From positions 3,409,001 to 3,473,000 of the forward strand of contig NZ_BIFR01000001.1 in assembly GCF_003967535.1 (NCBI RefSeq): a stretch of DNA of 64,000 bases. The letters are read 5' to 3'. The translations under genes were made by a program, and so were the position numbers. Source of the DNA: Tengunoibacter tsumagoiensis (lineage in GTDB: Bacteria; Chloroflexota; Ktedonobacteria; Ktedonobacterales; Ktedonobacteraceae). This document shows, piece by piece, positions 36,230 to 45,269 of the stretch. The notes under the pieces are model-generated. The model saw only the letters and a program-made list of their open reading frames with translations. It searched no databases and was not told the origin of the DNA. Positions within the stretch are counted from its first letter, which is position 1, and each line of letters opens with the position of its first letter.

Positions 36230-38278
36230 TCAACAGGTTCGGCAATCAACCCATGCATCATAGGCAGCCTGTCCTCCTGGAACGCCCGGAACAATCTCGT
36301 TGGCTATCAGCGATACCGTCTCTGTTCCACTTGTAAGTTTGTTAATCCCGAACCAGCCATCACGCATCCAGACAACTCCCTCCAGAACATCCGCGGTGAT
36401 ATGTGCTTTGGCCTCGAACTGTCCACGATCATTAAAAATGATGATTTTTTCTCCAGTCTGAATATGACGTTGCTGAGCATCAGTTGGATGGATCCATAAT
36501 TCTGGCCCCGGATTGGCTGCGGCCAGGGTAGGGAGCGCCTGACCCTCATCAAAGAAGGCGTGGAATGCGGTGAGTGTTCGCCCCTGACAGAAACGCAGAG
36601 GATAGCTGCTTCCAACTGGATGGGTGTACGTTGGGAGTGGCGAGAGCCCGGCTTGTCGTGCGCGCTCACTCCAGAATTCGATTTTGGTAGAGGGGGTAGC
36701 AAAATGATGATTCTGGTAAGCAATATGCGAAAGCTTCTTTTTTTGCCAGTAGCCTCCACGTTGACGAAGTTCTACTAACGTTAGTGGCGCTCCTGTTTCT
36801 GTTTGCTGAGCCGCCAGGAACGAATGCACGTAGTCCTCTTCGCTCTGCCAGGGAAAGAAATTGTCGATGGAGAGCTGTTGGGCCAGATCACGAAGGATCG
36901 TCGTCAGGGAACGACATTCTCCTTCAGGCTGTAAAGCTGGCTCCATTAAATAGATATGTGTATCGGTCTGCTTCAAGCCAATTTCTTCCAGCCAGGCGGT
37001 GGCAGGGAAGATAAGATCTGCACACTGACGGGTCGTCTCGTTCATGAACAGGTCATATGAAACGATCAACTTGACCCTATCCAGTCCTTGCGCAAGTTGC
37101 TTGGAGTCAGCAAAAGAGGAGAGCATATTTGTTCCTAATAAAAGCAGGACATCTATTTTTCCCTCATTAAAAGCACCAGTAATAGTAGCCATATGGCTTG
37201 GAATAGCCAGATCCTGAGTCATCCTGGCAGTGACATCAGCCAGAACATTGGCGAGCCCTGTACTCTCTGGTAAAGCTCCATGGCGTTGCCCCAATCCGCC
37301 ACCAGCAATGCCCAGTTGTCCAGTAAGAGCTGGTAGACAGGAGATGGCTCGACTGGACTCCCAGCCATACTGGTGTTTAAACATCGAGCTGCCACCCAGT
37401 ACAATCATTGCAGGAGTCTGAGTTGCATAGGAGCGGGCGAGTTGACAAATGCGTTCGGGTTCGATACCCGTAATCGCACTGGCCCATTCGGGAGTATACT
37501 GCTGGAGGTGGGCCGCGAATTGTGGGAAGCCCAGGGTGTTGGCATCGATAAAGGTCTGGTTATGGAGACCTTCAGCGAGAATGACATGGGCCAGGGCGAG
37601 CGCAAGGGCTGCATCCGTACCTGGAGGAATGAGCAAGACTTCATCAGCCAGCCGGGAGACTTCGGTGCGCCTCGTATCAATCTGAATAATATGTGCTCCA
37701 CGTTTGCGAGCCTTAACAAGACTGGCACCGAGATCGGGTTGGCTGGCGAGCGTTGCACCCCAGAGGAGAATTGTCTTCGAGTTAGCTGCCATATCCTCTT
37801 TCGTATTGATAGACAATGTTCCCGTGAGACCCAGACCATAGCCGCCCATGGCCCAGCAAACGATTGATGTCGTCCACTGCTGAAAACCTCCCAACGCGCC
37901 AAAACGGCTCACAAGCGTACTGTTCGTCACGCCAGTGGTACCAATACCGTGTCCACGCCACAAACCGACGCGTTCTGGCTGTGTCTGCTGGATAGCATTC
38001 ACCAGAAGCGCATAGGCATCCTCCCATGAGCACTGCTCCCATCGATTCTCACCACGAGATCCGATCCTGCGAAGAGGAGTTCTTAATCGTTTGGGATTGC
38101 TAAAGATCTCATGTGTCGCCTGCCCTCGGATACAGAGAAAACCCCGGCTGTCAGGATTCTGTTGATCACCTCTGATTGAGAGAAGTCTATTCTCTTCCAC
38201 TTCAACGGTCATTCCACACTGGGTTGGGCGACAATTCATAGGGCACATGGTTGTTATCTGGCGGCGGCTCTGGGTCAT
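36230..38278 (-). CDS. Molybdopterin-dependent oxidoreductase (FdhF/DMSO reductase family)
   Basis: 682 residues. Seen: an N-terminal [4Fe-4S] motif CPMNCRPTQCGM with the fourth Cys in RGFLCIRGQ, LRTPLRRIG, WRGHGIGTTG, LLWGATLASQPDLG, QIDTRRTEVSRLADEVLLIPPGTDAALALAL, LTGQLGIAGGGLGQ, LGTNMLSSFAD, QCADLIFPATAWLEEIG, and a C-terminal molydopterin-dinucleotide-binding domain with LWIHPTDAQQ. A Cys in SIVCWAMGG is the likely molybdenum ligand. No twin-arginine signal is seen, so it is cytoplasmic. No partner subunits are adjacent. ATG 38278 has GGAGG 9 bases upstream. The substrate is unknown; formate is only one option. Confidence 0.9.
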   Translation of the reverse strand: MTQSRRQITTMCPMNCRPTQCGMTVEVEENRLLSIRGDQQNPDSRGFLCIRGQATHEIFSNPKRLRTPLRRIGSRGENRWEQCSWEDAYALLVNAIQQTQPERVGLWRGHGIGTTGVTNSTLVSRFGALGGFQQWTTSIVCWAMGGYGLGLTGTLSINTKEDMAANSKTILLWGATLASQPDLGASLVKARKRGAHIIQIDTRRTEVSRLADEVLLIPPGTDAALALALAHVILAEGLHNQTFIDANTLGFPQFAAHLQQYTPEWASAITGIEPERICQLARSYATQTPAMIVLGGSSMFKHQYGWESSRAISCLPALTGQLGIAGGGLGQRHGALPESTGLANVLADVTARMTQDLAIPSHMATITGAFNEGKIDVLLLLGTNMLSSFADSKQLAQGLDRVKLIVSYDLFMNETTRQCADLIFPATAWLEEIGLKQTDTHIYLMEPALQPEGECRSLTTILRDLAQQLSIDNFFPWQSEEDYVHSFLAAQQTETGAPLTLVELRQRGGYWQKKKLSHIAYQNHHFATPSTKIEFWSERARQAGLSPLPTYTHPVGSSYPLRFCQGRTLTAFHAFFDEGQALPTLAAANPGPELWIHPTDAQQRHIQTGEKIIIFNDRGQFEAKAHITADVLEGVVWMRDGWFGINKLTSGTETVSLIANEIVPGVPGGQAAYDAWVDCRTC

Positions 38279-38458
38279 CTTTGTGTTCCTCCAAAGAGCG
38301 TTTTTCTTATTCGTCTCTCTCCTCATAATATCACAAGAAAAATAGTGCTTCTGTGGAGAATTACGATCAATTTCCAGTTTTCCTTCGTGCAAAGAGAATG
38401 GATTGAGAGAGTCTCGTTTCCTGCAAGAGGAATGGGACGATTGAAAGGAATTCTGAAA

Positions 38459-38971
38459 ATGAGCGAACCTATCTCAACACTTGGACATGGCGGACCAAAC
38501 GCAGTAGTCACCTCATGGGAAGAGACACGTCAGGCGTTGGAAACAGCTGATCTGTTCTTGCTCTCAACAGTGCGGACTGATGGTCGCCCTCACGTCACGC
38601 CGCTAGTAGCCGTATGGCACGACGGGGCTATCCATTTTACTGCAGAAAATACTGCACAGAAGACTGTCAACCTGCGTGAAAACCCACACGTCATTCTGAC
38701 AACCGGCAATAACCCGAGGGGAGGCCTTAGCGTGGTGGTTGAAGGCGACGCTGTGCAGGTCACCAACCAGGACACGCTCGAACGCTTAGCCTCGGTCTGG
38801 GCAACCAAGTGGGATGGAAGCTGGCCATACAAGGTACGCAATGGTTATTTTTACCTCTACGATGAAGAGACACAACGAGTTCTCACAGATTCGAACTTCG
38901 TGTTCTCCGTCAAACCCACCAAAGTCTTCTCATTCGTTATAGGCCGCAGCCAGACCCGACACCAGTTCTAA
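38459..38971 (+). CDS. Pyridoxamine 5'-phosphate oxidase-fold protein
   Basis: 170 residues with the split-barrel flavin- or F420-binding fold. Seen: LFLLSTVRTDGRPHVTPLVAVWHDGAIHFTAENT, the typical first half, then NLRENPHVILTTGN and VVVEGDAVQVT, ending FSVKPTKVFSFVIG. Such proteins bind FMN, haem or F420 and act in reductions; the cofactor cannot be told here. ATG 38459 follows AAAGGAA at 8 bases. It diverges from the molybdopterin enzyme gene across 180 bp. No signal peptide. Confidence 0.87.
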   Translation: MSEPISTLGHGGPNAVVTSWEETRQALETADLFLLSTVRTDGRPHVTPLVAVWHDGAIHFTAENTAQKTVNLRENPHVILTTGNNPRGGLSVVVEGDAVQVTNQDTLERLASVWATKWDGSWPYKVRNGYFYLYDEETQRVLTDSNFVFSVKPTKVFSFVIGRSQTRHQF

Positions 38972-39310
38972 CTGCTCGCGTCACTTGACCACGAAACACC
39001 CATTAGCCGCATTATATCATTTTAGATATATGCGGCTAATACATGTCTCGTGGCAGTTGTACTTAGGCAGCCTCCTCATTCCCTTCAATGGCCTCGTTAG
39101 TCATCTTCCAGCTCACAGAAGGAACAGCAATCTTAAACTGAAATTATGAAATACAATTGAAATACAATAATTAATGTATTTTAAAATAAAATTGCGATAT
39201 ATTTTAAAACATGATATTCTGCATGTAGTTTGAAGAAAAGAAAGACCTGCTTCCTCCCCATAGCTCAAACAAGGGGGAGAAAGCAGGTCAAATTCAGATG
39301 ATTTTTTGAC
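38972..39310. terminator. Convergent spacer with two terminator hairpins
   Basis: 339 bp between convergent genes. Hairpin 39002-39040 (ATTAGCCGCAT / ATGCGGCTAAT) follows the PPOX-fold gene. Hairpin 39244-39289 (GACCTGCTTcCTCCCC / GGGGGAGAAAGCAGGTC) follows the minus-strand gene and is succeeded by a T-rich run on that strand. The middle part, 39120-39230, is strongly AT-rich without visible features. Confidence 0.7.
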
Positions 39311-40639
39311 TTAATCACTCCCATAATCAGCGGGTATTGAGATGGGATCAGACGATGGCCTTTGATCTAAGAAGCCGACGGGGGGACAGTTAATGAGGAT
39401 GTTCGATGATCCGTATGTGGACCCTCCAGGACCTGTAATGTAGCCAGCTAAGACCAACTGTAGAATGCGATTCTCATCTGTCTGTCGAATGTTGAGTCCT
39501 TTATTGATGGCTTCTTGAGTCCATTCTCCAATTTGCAAGTCCCATGCGGGGCTGTATGCATTCGCATGGCGAGGATCATCAAGGGACGGAAAATCACCCT
39601 GAATATTCAATGGATCTGCCTGCGAATTTCCTAGAGGTTTACCAACGCCGATATTCTCAGGCGTGGCTTCGATTTCATCATTTCCGCTCAACAGTAAATT
39701 ACTCAACCCTTGAGCCTGTGGATTGTCCCGGCCAATCTGTCCATTGCTAAACGTAAAGATACGCTCGCGTGCTGATGCAATAAAATCATCACCTCCTGGG
39801 TAGGGTGCGTTAACCAGAGCTGGAACGTAGGTAGCCCGTTCAATGGTAGCAGCTAGAGGATTATTTGAGTCAGTACTAATGTATAAGATCCGTTGACCAG
39901 CGTCGAAACCATTTACCATGAGCAGATCAACAGTCCTATTTTTGAGGTCAATTCCTACCACGCGATCTCCTGTATTCGTATGATGATAGAAATCAAATGG
40001 ACCATCTCCGCTAGCCACAATTGGTGCATTATACACGACCGAAGAGTTCTGGAAACGTATGTATGGGCTATACATCTCGTCTCCGACAGCACCAGGTTGA
40101 TAGCTTTGTGGAGGAAATCCGTTTGGGCCAGCCGTAATTGAGCGTGTAGGACTAAAGTCTGGAGACCCTGCAAAATTGACGATTGCAGTATCGAACTTGT
40201 TGTTTTCAGGCACTGTAATCGTAGTATCCTGAACACATCGTGGGCAATTAATCCCCATATTTGCCAGCTTAGGTGCGTAATTAACATTCAGATCATGGGC
40301 AATACCAAAATCAGAGGCATCGGTAATGATATACCAGACAGTCTTGCCCTGGGCATTGCCTTTATAAAGTGGTAGGCGAACGGTGCCACGTGTGAGATTA
40401 ATCTCTCTGATTCGTTTAAAAACAAAACGATCCATCGACAAAAGGGTATCGCCCCGTTCATCTATCTGTGCAGAGCCTTTTGGATTGCGGGAATTGCCAG
40501 AACCTCCATCTTTTTCTCTCTCAATAGAAGCACTTACGGTACCTACCATTGGGGAGAATAAAAGGAATACAAGCAGGGTAAAGAGAGAAGCTCTCCTTAG
40601 CCGCTTTCCATTCAGTACATTTAATAGAGTGGGAATCAA
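39311..40639 (-). CDS. Secreted protein of unknown function
   Basis: 442 residues. Starts at TTG 40639 with AGGAGG 5 bases upstream. N-terminal signal peptide: RLRRASLFTLLVFLLFSPMVGTVSAS, cleavable near residue 37. Mature part is polar, with WYIITDASDFGIAHDLNVNYAPKLANM, CPRC (a possible metal or disulfide pair), FDFYHHTNTGDRVVGIDLKN, and ERIFTFSNGQIG. Related proteins, as far as I recall, are annotated only as domains of unknown function. No catalytic motif is evident. It is probably exported to the cell surface or medium. Monocistronic between two long spacers. Confidence 0.75.
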   Translation of the reverse strand: MIPTLLNVLNGKRLRRASLFTLLVFLLFSPMVGTVSASIEREKDGGSGNSRNPKGSAQIDERGDTLLSMDRFVFKRIREINLTRGTVRLPLYKGNAQGKTVWYIITDASDFGIAHDLNVNYAPKLANMGINCPRCVQDTTITVPENNKFDTAIVNFAGSPDFSPTRSITAGPNGFPPQSYQPGAVGDEMYSPYIRFQNSSVVYNAPIVASGDGPFDFYHHTNTGDRVVGIDLKNRTVDLLMVNGFDAGQRILYISTDSNNPLAATIERATYVPALVNAPYPGGDDFIASARERIFTFSNGQIGRDNPQAQGLSNLLLSGNDEIEATPENIGVGKPLGNSQADPLNIQGDFPSLDDPRHANAYSPAWDLQIGEWTQEAINKGLNIRQTDENRILQLVLAGYITGPGGSTYGSSNILINCPPVGFLDQRPSSDPISIPADYGSD

Positions 40640-41022
40640 GATAGCCTCCTATGTCATGCTGAACATGCTACGAGAGATCCTTCCTATCACGATATCTCCT
40701 TGACAACACTTTCATAACGACTATTTTTGCTATTTGATACAAATAGTTTTCTATAGAATGATTATTGTCTCTATAGAAAGATCCACAAAAACAACACACG
40801 GAGAACTCATTGAGATAGGAGACCACGCGATAAAAATGGCGCACAGATTTGTTTCCTTCCATCTTTACCCACATTTTCATGATTCCATTCACGAACAAGC
40901 ATGAGAGAAGTGGAGGGTGGGATAAGATCCTAGCAAAAATAGGAATTATGTATACTTAGGAAAGGAAAAGGACTTATCACCGAATAGCGGGAAGCGAACA
41001 CATTTTTACAGGGAGTGTATTT
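40640..41022. other. Gene-free stretch
   Basis: 383 bp between the secreted protein (minus) and the GNAT remnant (plus). Contains a weak repeat TCTATAGAA at 40750 and 40774, about the place where the minus-strand promoter should lie. No coding frame is credible. Confidence 0.35.
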
Positions 41023-41163
41023 ATGACGAGGATTTTAATTCACCAGGCAATTCAAGATGATATTCTGGCAATGGTCGAACTTTCATAACAGAGACGCATA
41101 CAGTATCAGAGTGTCGATGCTTTAAAAGGATACAATCCAACGAAGTTGAGTGCTTCGTATTGA
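41023..41163 (+). pseudogene. GNAT acetyltransferase N-terminal remnant
   Basis: ATG 41023 follows GGGAGTG and encodes MTRILIHQAIQDDILAMVELS, resembling the start of a GNAT acetyltransferase, then a TAA at 41086-41088. Reading on in the same frame gives QRRIQYQSVDAL, which again fits the family, until a TGA at 41161. A later frame at 41207-41227 (AAFWSQGSLKSFL) could continue the match after a frameshift. Together this suggests a decayed acetyltransferase gene rather than a working peptide. Confidence 0.45.
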
Positions 41164-41260
41164 TGTGGTAAGATGGGCCTGCTGAATTTCCTGAGTGCCT
41201 GAAAGAGCTGCTTTTTGGAGCCAGGGTTCACTCAAATCATTTTTGCCAGGAGGAGCATAT

Positions 41261-41692
41261 TTGTCAACAAGGGAAAATCGATTAGATATTAGTGATGAGC
41301 TACTCAAGTTGATCCATGAGGCAATTAACGCTGGGTTTGGACAAATAGAAGATGAGGATGACGAGGTTCTTCCCGCCTTGATTACTACATCATCAATTAT
41401 CGCTCTCCCAGAACAAAATCTCGGTGAGATTTTTCCCGTCATCCAGAAACTGCTCGAATCTGGGAGTGTGAAACAGGGTGCATTGGTTTACAATGGCTAC
41501 CTCACACTTGAAGGCAAACGGACCAGAGCAATGTTTGCGGAGGGATATGAGCAGGGTACGAACAAAGTCTGGCGTTTTGCTCAAGTGTATCGTCCTGCGG
41601 TAAAAGCCAGCTTGCTCAAGAAAGGTCAGCCGCCGGAGCGCCTCGGCAATCTGAAATTCCTGGCTGGGAGTTCCGAACTCCGTATTGTGTAG
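41261..41692 (+). CDS. Hypothetical protein
   Basis: 143 residues from TTG 41261 with AGGAGGAG 5 bases upstream. A GTG at 41195 would add 22 residues that look like part of the upstream acetyltransferase remnant. The protein is mixed alpha/beta, with an acidic stretch GQIEDEDDEVLP, SIIALPEQNLGEIFPVIQKLLESGSVKQGALVYNGY and a basic C-terminus. No signal peptide or membrane segment. I do not recognise the family. A hairpin ATGGTCCTTGAG / CTCAAGGACCAT at 41719-41746 follows and probably ends transcription. Confidence 0.6.
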   Translation: MSTRENRLDISDELLKLIHEAINAGFGQIEDEDDEVLPALITTSSIIALPEQNLGEIFPVIQKLLESGSVKQGALVYNGYLTLEGKRTRAMFAEGYEQGTNKVWRFAQVYRPAVKASLLKKGQPPERLGNLKFLAGSSELRIV

Positions 41693-42076
41693 CTTCTAGA
41701 AGATTCAGAGCAATATTCATGGTCCTTGAGCCAACTCAAGGACCATATCTCTGGCGAGAGCAGATGTACGACCTCTCTTATAACTCCCTCTCTTCTTTGG
41801 TCTAATTTGCATTGTCCCATTTGCTGACTCGATACAAACTACCATTTCTATTTACAACCTGGGAAGAGAGAGCATACACCACCCTCGAAAAGGGAATTGC
41901 AACTAATGGCAGTTAGTCGCAATTCTAAATCCGCCGCTAGATTGAAAAATGGCTCTGGTTTCACACAAGGTCAACGTCTCTTAAAGATGAGGAAAATGAT
42001 ATACTGAACGAGAGTTCAATTGATCAGCCTCAAGAAAGCTATAAGTTGGAGGATAACAAAAAAAGGATTTTTTAAA
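41693..42076. other. Spacer with terminator and imperfect inverted repeat
   Basis: 384 bp. A terminator-like hairpin lies at 41719-41746. A second inverted repeat, GAATTGCAACTAA / TTAGTCGCAATTC (one mismatch), lies near 41896-41925. The rest, up to the SMP-30 gene, has no clear promoter consensus. Confidence 0.5.
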
Positions 42077-42904
42077 ATGTCTGAACTGCAAACTCTGTTG
42101 ACTGGTCTCGGGTTCGGTGAATCGCCACGGTGGCACGAGGGCCGTCTATGGTTCTCTAACTGGGGTACCCAGGAGGTCGTTGCCGTCGATCTAGCGGGCA
42201 CGAACGAAGTCATGGTCCGCGTACCGACCACGATCCCCTTTTGCATCGACTGGCTGCCCGATGGGTGCTTGCTCGTCGTCTCAGGACGCGAGGGACTTCT
42301 CCTACGCAGAGAGTCCAATGGGGAACTGGTGACCCATGCCGACTTGAGCGGCCTTGCCGGCATCTGGAACGAGATCGTCGTGGATGGTCGTGGCAACGTC
42401 TACATCAACGGCGGCGACTTTGGTGCTCCTGGAATCATCGCCCTGGTCACCCCCGATGGGTCGGCGCGTCTGGTGGCCGACGGCATCGCTTTCCCGAATG
42501 GTATGGCCGTGACACCTGATAACAAGACGTTGATCGTCGCCGAGTCCCACGGAAACTGTCTTACAGCCTTCGATATCGATGCAGTTGGCAACCTGTTGAA
42601 CCGGCGGGTCTGGGCCGCACTCGAAGGAGCTGCCCCCGACGGAATCTGTCTCGATGCTGAGGGTGCCGTCTGGTATGGAGATGTCCCAAACAAGCGTTGC
42701 GTACGCGTGAGAGAAGGTGGTGAGATCTTGCAGACGATCCATCTCGACCGTGGCTGCTTCGCTTGCATGCTCGGAGGGATAAACAAGCAAACGCTGTTCA
42801 TGATGGCCGCTGAGTGGCGTGGTTTTGAACATATGGCAGATGGGGCGCGAACAGGTCAGGTACTTACTGCCCAGGCGCCTGCACCAGGTGTTGGTTGGCC
42901 ATAG
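42077..42904 (+). CDS. SMP-30/gluconolactonase family protein
   Basis: 275 residues, six-bladed propeller of the SMP-30/LRE family, which hydrolyse sugar lactones with a divalent metal. Seen: GFGESPRWHEGRLWFSNW (metal Glu in GESPRW), IPFCIDWLPDGCLLVVSG, IWNEIVVDGRGNVYING, IAFPNGMAVTPDNKTLIVAESH, APDGICLDAEGAVWYGDV. ATG 42077 follows AAAGGA. GC is high: 37 of the 60 bases at 42181-42240, against about half elsewhere, suggesting transfer from a GC-rich bacterium. No sugar genes are adjacent; substrate unknown. Confidence 0.9.
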   Translation: MSELQTLLTGLGFGESPRWHEGRLWFSNWGTQEVVAVDLAGTNEVMVRVPTTIPFCIDWLPDGCLLVVSGREGLLLRRESNGELVTHADLSGLAGIWNEIVVDGRGNVYINGGDFGAPGIIALVTPDGSARLVADGIAFPNGMAVTPDNKTLIVAESHGNCLTAFDIDAVGNLLNRRVWAALEGAAPDGICLDAEGAVWYGDVPNKRCVRVREGGEILQTIHLDRGCFACMLGGINKQTLFMMAAEWRGFEHMADGARTGQVLTAQAPAPGVGWP

Positions 42905-43037
42905 CCAAAGGGCAGTACGGCTGTCTCCCAATCATGAGGAAGGGCAAGAGCCATGTAAGGATCAAAACTATGCCAACACCATTCCTATCACAACGAGCAG
43001 ATCCATAGCATGGTCATTCTACGCCCTTCTCGCCTTG

Positions 43038-43952
43038 CTATGCGAAGAAATCGGACTCCTCGATAATCTCTTGTGATGGGAGGAAGGTGGCATCAACAAC
43101 GGATCGCCCTGTCCGCTGGAGATAGTGTTGGACGACGCGATAGCCAATGGCGTACCCTGCAAAATCGGGTAATCCGACCTTTGGTAATCCCGAAGACGCG
43201 GCAATCGTATCGCCAAAGATATAGCTGCGCACAGCAAAGATATAGCTGCGCACAGCATTGAACCCGCTCACGTCAAGATTCCCCCCGATCACGCGCTTCG
43301 CTGTGGCAATCTCCTCCTCATCAAAATCAGTCACCATGTAGCCTACCAGATCATGTCCAAAAAGTTCAGCGGCAAACGATTCGGCCAGCCCTTCGGCAAT
43401 GATGTAATCAGCGACCGTGATGCTCATCGGCAGAAAAGGCACGATTTTGAAGCGCACATTGTGGTTCAGTTCGTGGACCAATGCAGGCCCTACACGTGGA
43501 ATGGTGTAGTCATCAACCAGACTGAGGGTGACTATCAAGTAGCCAGGGAAGCCTCCAAACCCGGCGTAGCCTCGCCCCAATGTATTGATACCTGTATGCT
43601 TTGTAAGGACTAAGGCACAGTTGATGGTGTCTAACGCAATCTGGTCAGCATAAGGGGCAAATGCACTCACACCCCGTTCAAGCGCAGTTGCGGACCTCTG
43701 CCAGACCCCATTATCGCTCAGCCGTTGGAGCATATCCTCAATGAAGGGACGCTGCTCCCCATCGAAATCTTCGGGTGTATAGAAGGACCACATTTTTGCC
43801 ATGGCCAGTGGATCATTGCCTCCATAAATACGCATCATCCCTTCAAACGGGGCCAGGAGTTCCTGACAGTACAGCGCCTCGCTCTCTTGTGCGCTGGCAC
43901 TGTTGAGCAAACGTTGATAGATGGATTCGGCATCGATAATCTGCAATTTCAT
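43038..43952 (-). CDS. DUF2268-type putative zinc protease with internal 7-residue duplication
   Basis: 304 residues. Seen: the metal site HELNH (His160, Glu161, His164) in VGPALVHELNHNVRF, followed by a downstream EGLAESFAAELFG glutamate that fits the third ligand of gluzincin-type enzymes. The family is a predicted zinc peptidase without known substrate. A perfect 21-bp tandem repeat (43215-43235 and 43236-43256) duplicates AVRSYIF in frame. ATG 43952 follows AAAGGAA. It diverges from a TipA-type regulator and shares its operator sequence, so it is probably induced by the same ligand. No signal peptide. Confidence 0.85.
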   Translation of the reverse strand: MKLQIIDAESIYQRLLNSASAQESEALYCQELLAPFEGMMRIYGGNDPLAMAKMWSFYTPEDFDGEQRPFIEDMLQRLSDNGVWQRSATALERGVSAFAPYADQIALDTINCALVLTKHTGINTLGRGYAGFGGFPGYLIVTLSLVDDYTIPRVGPALVHELNHNVRFKIVPFLPMSITVADYIIAEGLAESFAAELFGHDLVGYMVTDFDEEEIATAKRVIGGNLDVSGFNAVRSYIFAVRSYIFGDTIAASSGLPKVGLPDFAGYAIGYRVVQHYLQRTGRSVVDATFLPSQEIIEESDFFA

Positions 43953-44196
43953 CTCGTATTCCTTTCAAGTTTGGGAGTACAGAGAAGAGTTTAACCCATG
44001 ACGTTACGTCATATGCAAGCCTATTGCAAGTCTATTTGGCGCTTTCTTCTCTCAGGCTGTGCGCACTGCTTTGGATAGGTGGTGCGGCGACCCATCTTCA
44101 CATAAAATGTTGTTGGATAATCCCGCCAATCCGCTGAGATATAGTACCTGTGACGTTACGTCATGGCTTATACTAATAGTTGAAAGGAGAACGTGT
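43953..44196. promoter_or_regulatory. Divergent MerR-type promoters with duplicated operator
   Basis: The 13-bp palindrome TGACGTTACGTCA occurs at 43999-44011 and again at 44151-44163. The first lies between a minus-strand -35 TTGCAT (44018-44013) and -10 TAAACT (43993-43988) separated by 19 bp; the second lies upstream of a plus-strand -10 TATACT (44169-44174) whose -35 position at 19 bp is GTACCT. A 19-bp spacer with the operator inside is the rule for MerR-activated promoters. Thus both the protease gene and the regulator gene appear to be targets. Confidence 0.7.
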
Positions 44197-45039
44197 TTGG
44201 AGCACAAACGCTATACAACCAGCCAATTTGCCCGGAAGGCCGCCGTCACAGCGCGGACCTTACGTTTTTATGATAAAGTGGGCCTGCTCTCCCCCTCTGA
44301 GCATACTGAGGCCGGACATCGACTGTATTCGGATGCGGATCTCTGGAGTTTACAACAGATTCTGGCATTGAAATTTCTAGGGTTCTCTCTGGAAGAGATT
44401 AAAGTATGCCTGCAAAAGAATCCAGAATATTTGCAGGAGGCACTTCTCATGCAGAAGGCGATGATGCAGGAGAAGCGCAATCAGTTAGATACGGTTCTGC
44501 AAGCCATCGAGAAAGCTGAAACATTGTTAAAAGGAAATGTGGGAGATTGGGAGGCTATTATTATCGATGTTATCCAGGTGATGCATGCGGAACAGGATAG
44601 AGCATGGGTCAGGAAATATCTTACTGACGAACAACAACAGAAGCTGGCTGAAATCTCTCGGAAATCATACAGTCCTGAAGCAGCTCAGAAGCTGGCAGTC
44701 TGGAGCGAGAGCTGGACCGAAGAAGATCAACAACGTGCCAATCAGCAATGGGATGCCGTATTTTCTGATGTGAGGAAACTGGTGAGAGAAGGCAAAGATC
44801 CAACCCATAGAGAAGGCCAGGCTCTGGCCAAGCAGCACAGTGAACTGATCAAGCAATTCACGCGGGGTGATGCGGATGTCGAGGCTGGCGTGAAACAATG
44901 GTGGAATACCTATGAGGCGCTTCCCCTGGAAGAGAAACCGTTACCAGCCTATCACCTGAGCGAGGAGGAAAAAGCTTTTCTACAGAAGGCGCTGGCCCAC
45001 TATAAACGCACTCCAGGGAGACAGTGTTCGACCAGCTAG
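44197..45039 (+). CDS. MerR-family regulator with TipAS-type ligand domain
   Basis: 280 residues. Residues about 5-70 are a MerR winged helix (YTTSQFARKAAVTARTLRFYDKVGLLSPSEHTEAGHRLYSD), followed by a coiled-coil dimer helix (QEKRNQLDTVLQAIEKAETLL). The C-terminal part about 110-270 matches the TipAS antibiotic-recognition domain: KYLTDEQQQKLAEI, WSESWTEEDQQRANQQWDAVFSDV, HREGQALAKQHSELIKQFT. TipA proteins bind diverse drugs and peptides and activate their own promoter. Starts at TTG 44197 with AGGAGA upstream. Its likely operators flank it and the divergent DUF2268 gene. The ligand is unknown. Confidence 0.9.
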   Translation: MEHKRYTTSQFARKAAVTARTLRFYDKVGLLSPSEHTEAGHRLYSDADLWSLQQILALKFLGFSLEEIKVCLQKNPEYLQEALLMQKAMMQEKRNQLDTVLQAIEKAETLLKGNVGDWEAIIIDVIQVMHAEQDRAWVRKYLTDEQQQKLAEISRKSYSPEAAQKLAVWSESWTEEDQQRANQQWDAVFSDVRKLVREGKDPTHREGQALAKQHSELIKQFTRGDADVEAGVKQWWNTYEALPLEEKPLPAYHLSEEEKAFLQKALAHYKRTPGRQCSTS

Positions 45040-45143
45040 TGACTTTACACACGCAAAAAGACGAATTGGGAAAACATGATTTATACTCTAATTCGTCATA
45101 GAGAAAGACGAAACCGAAATCATTCAATAGAAGGAGATTTCTT

Positions 45144-45269
45144 TTGGCTTCAAAGAATGCACCGATGTATCAACAGGAACGGTCTTCTCGCGTTGGTATC
45201 CATGCCAGGCGTCTCAAAGCGGGCTGGGACAACCAGTATCTCTTACGCGTTCTTGACGGGGTTCATTAG
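45144..45269 (+). CDS. Short ORF duplicating the start of the gene at 46301
   Basis: 41 residues from TTG 45144 with AAGGAGA upstream, ending at TAG 45267-45269. Its first 15 residues, MASKNAPMYQQERSS, nearly match those of the 247-residue protein at 46301, and 47 bases of DNA including the ribosome site (from 45131 and from 46288) differ at only two positions. After that the sequences diverge. The remainder, GIHARRLKAGWDNQYLLRVL, has no recognisable domain. It could be a truncated paralogue or a leftover of a partial tandem duplication. Confidence 0.45.
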   Translation: MASKNAPMYQQERSSRVGIHARRLKAGWDNQYLLRVLDGVH

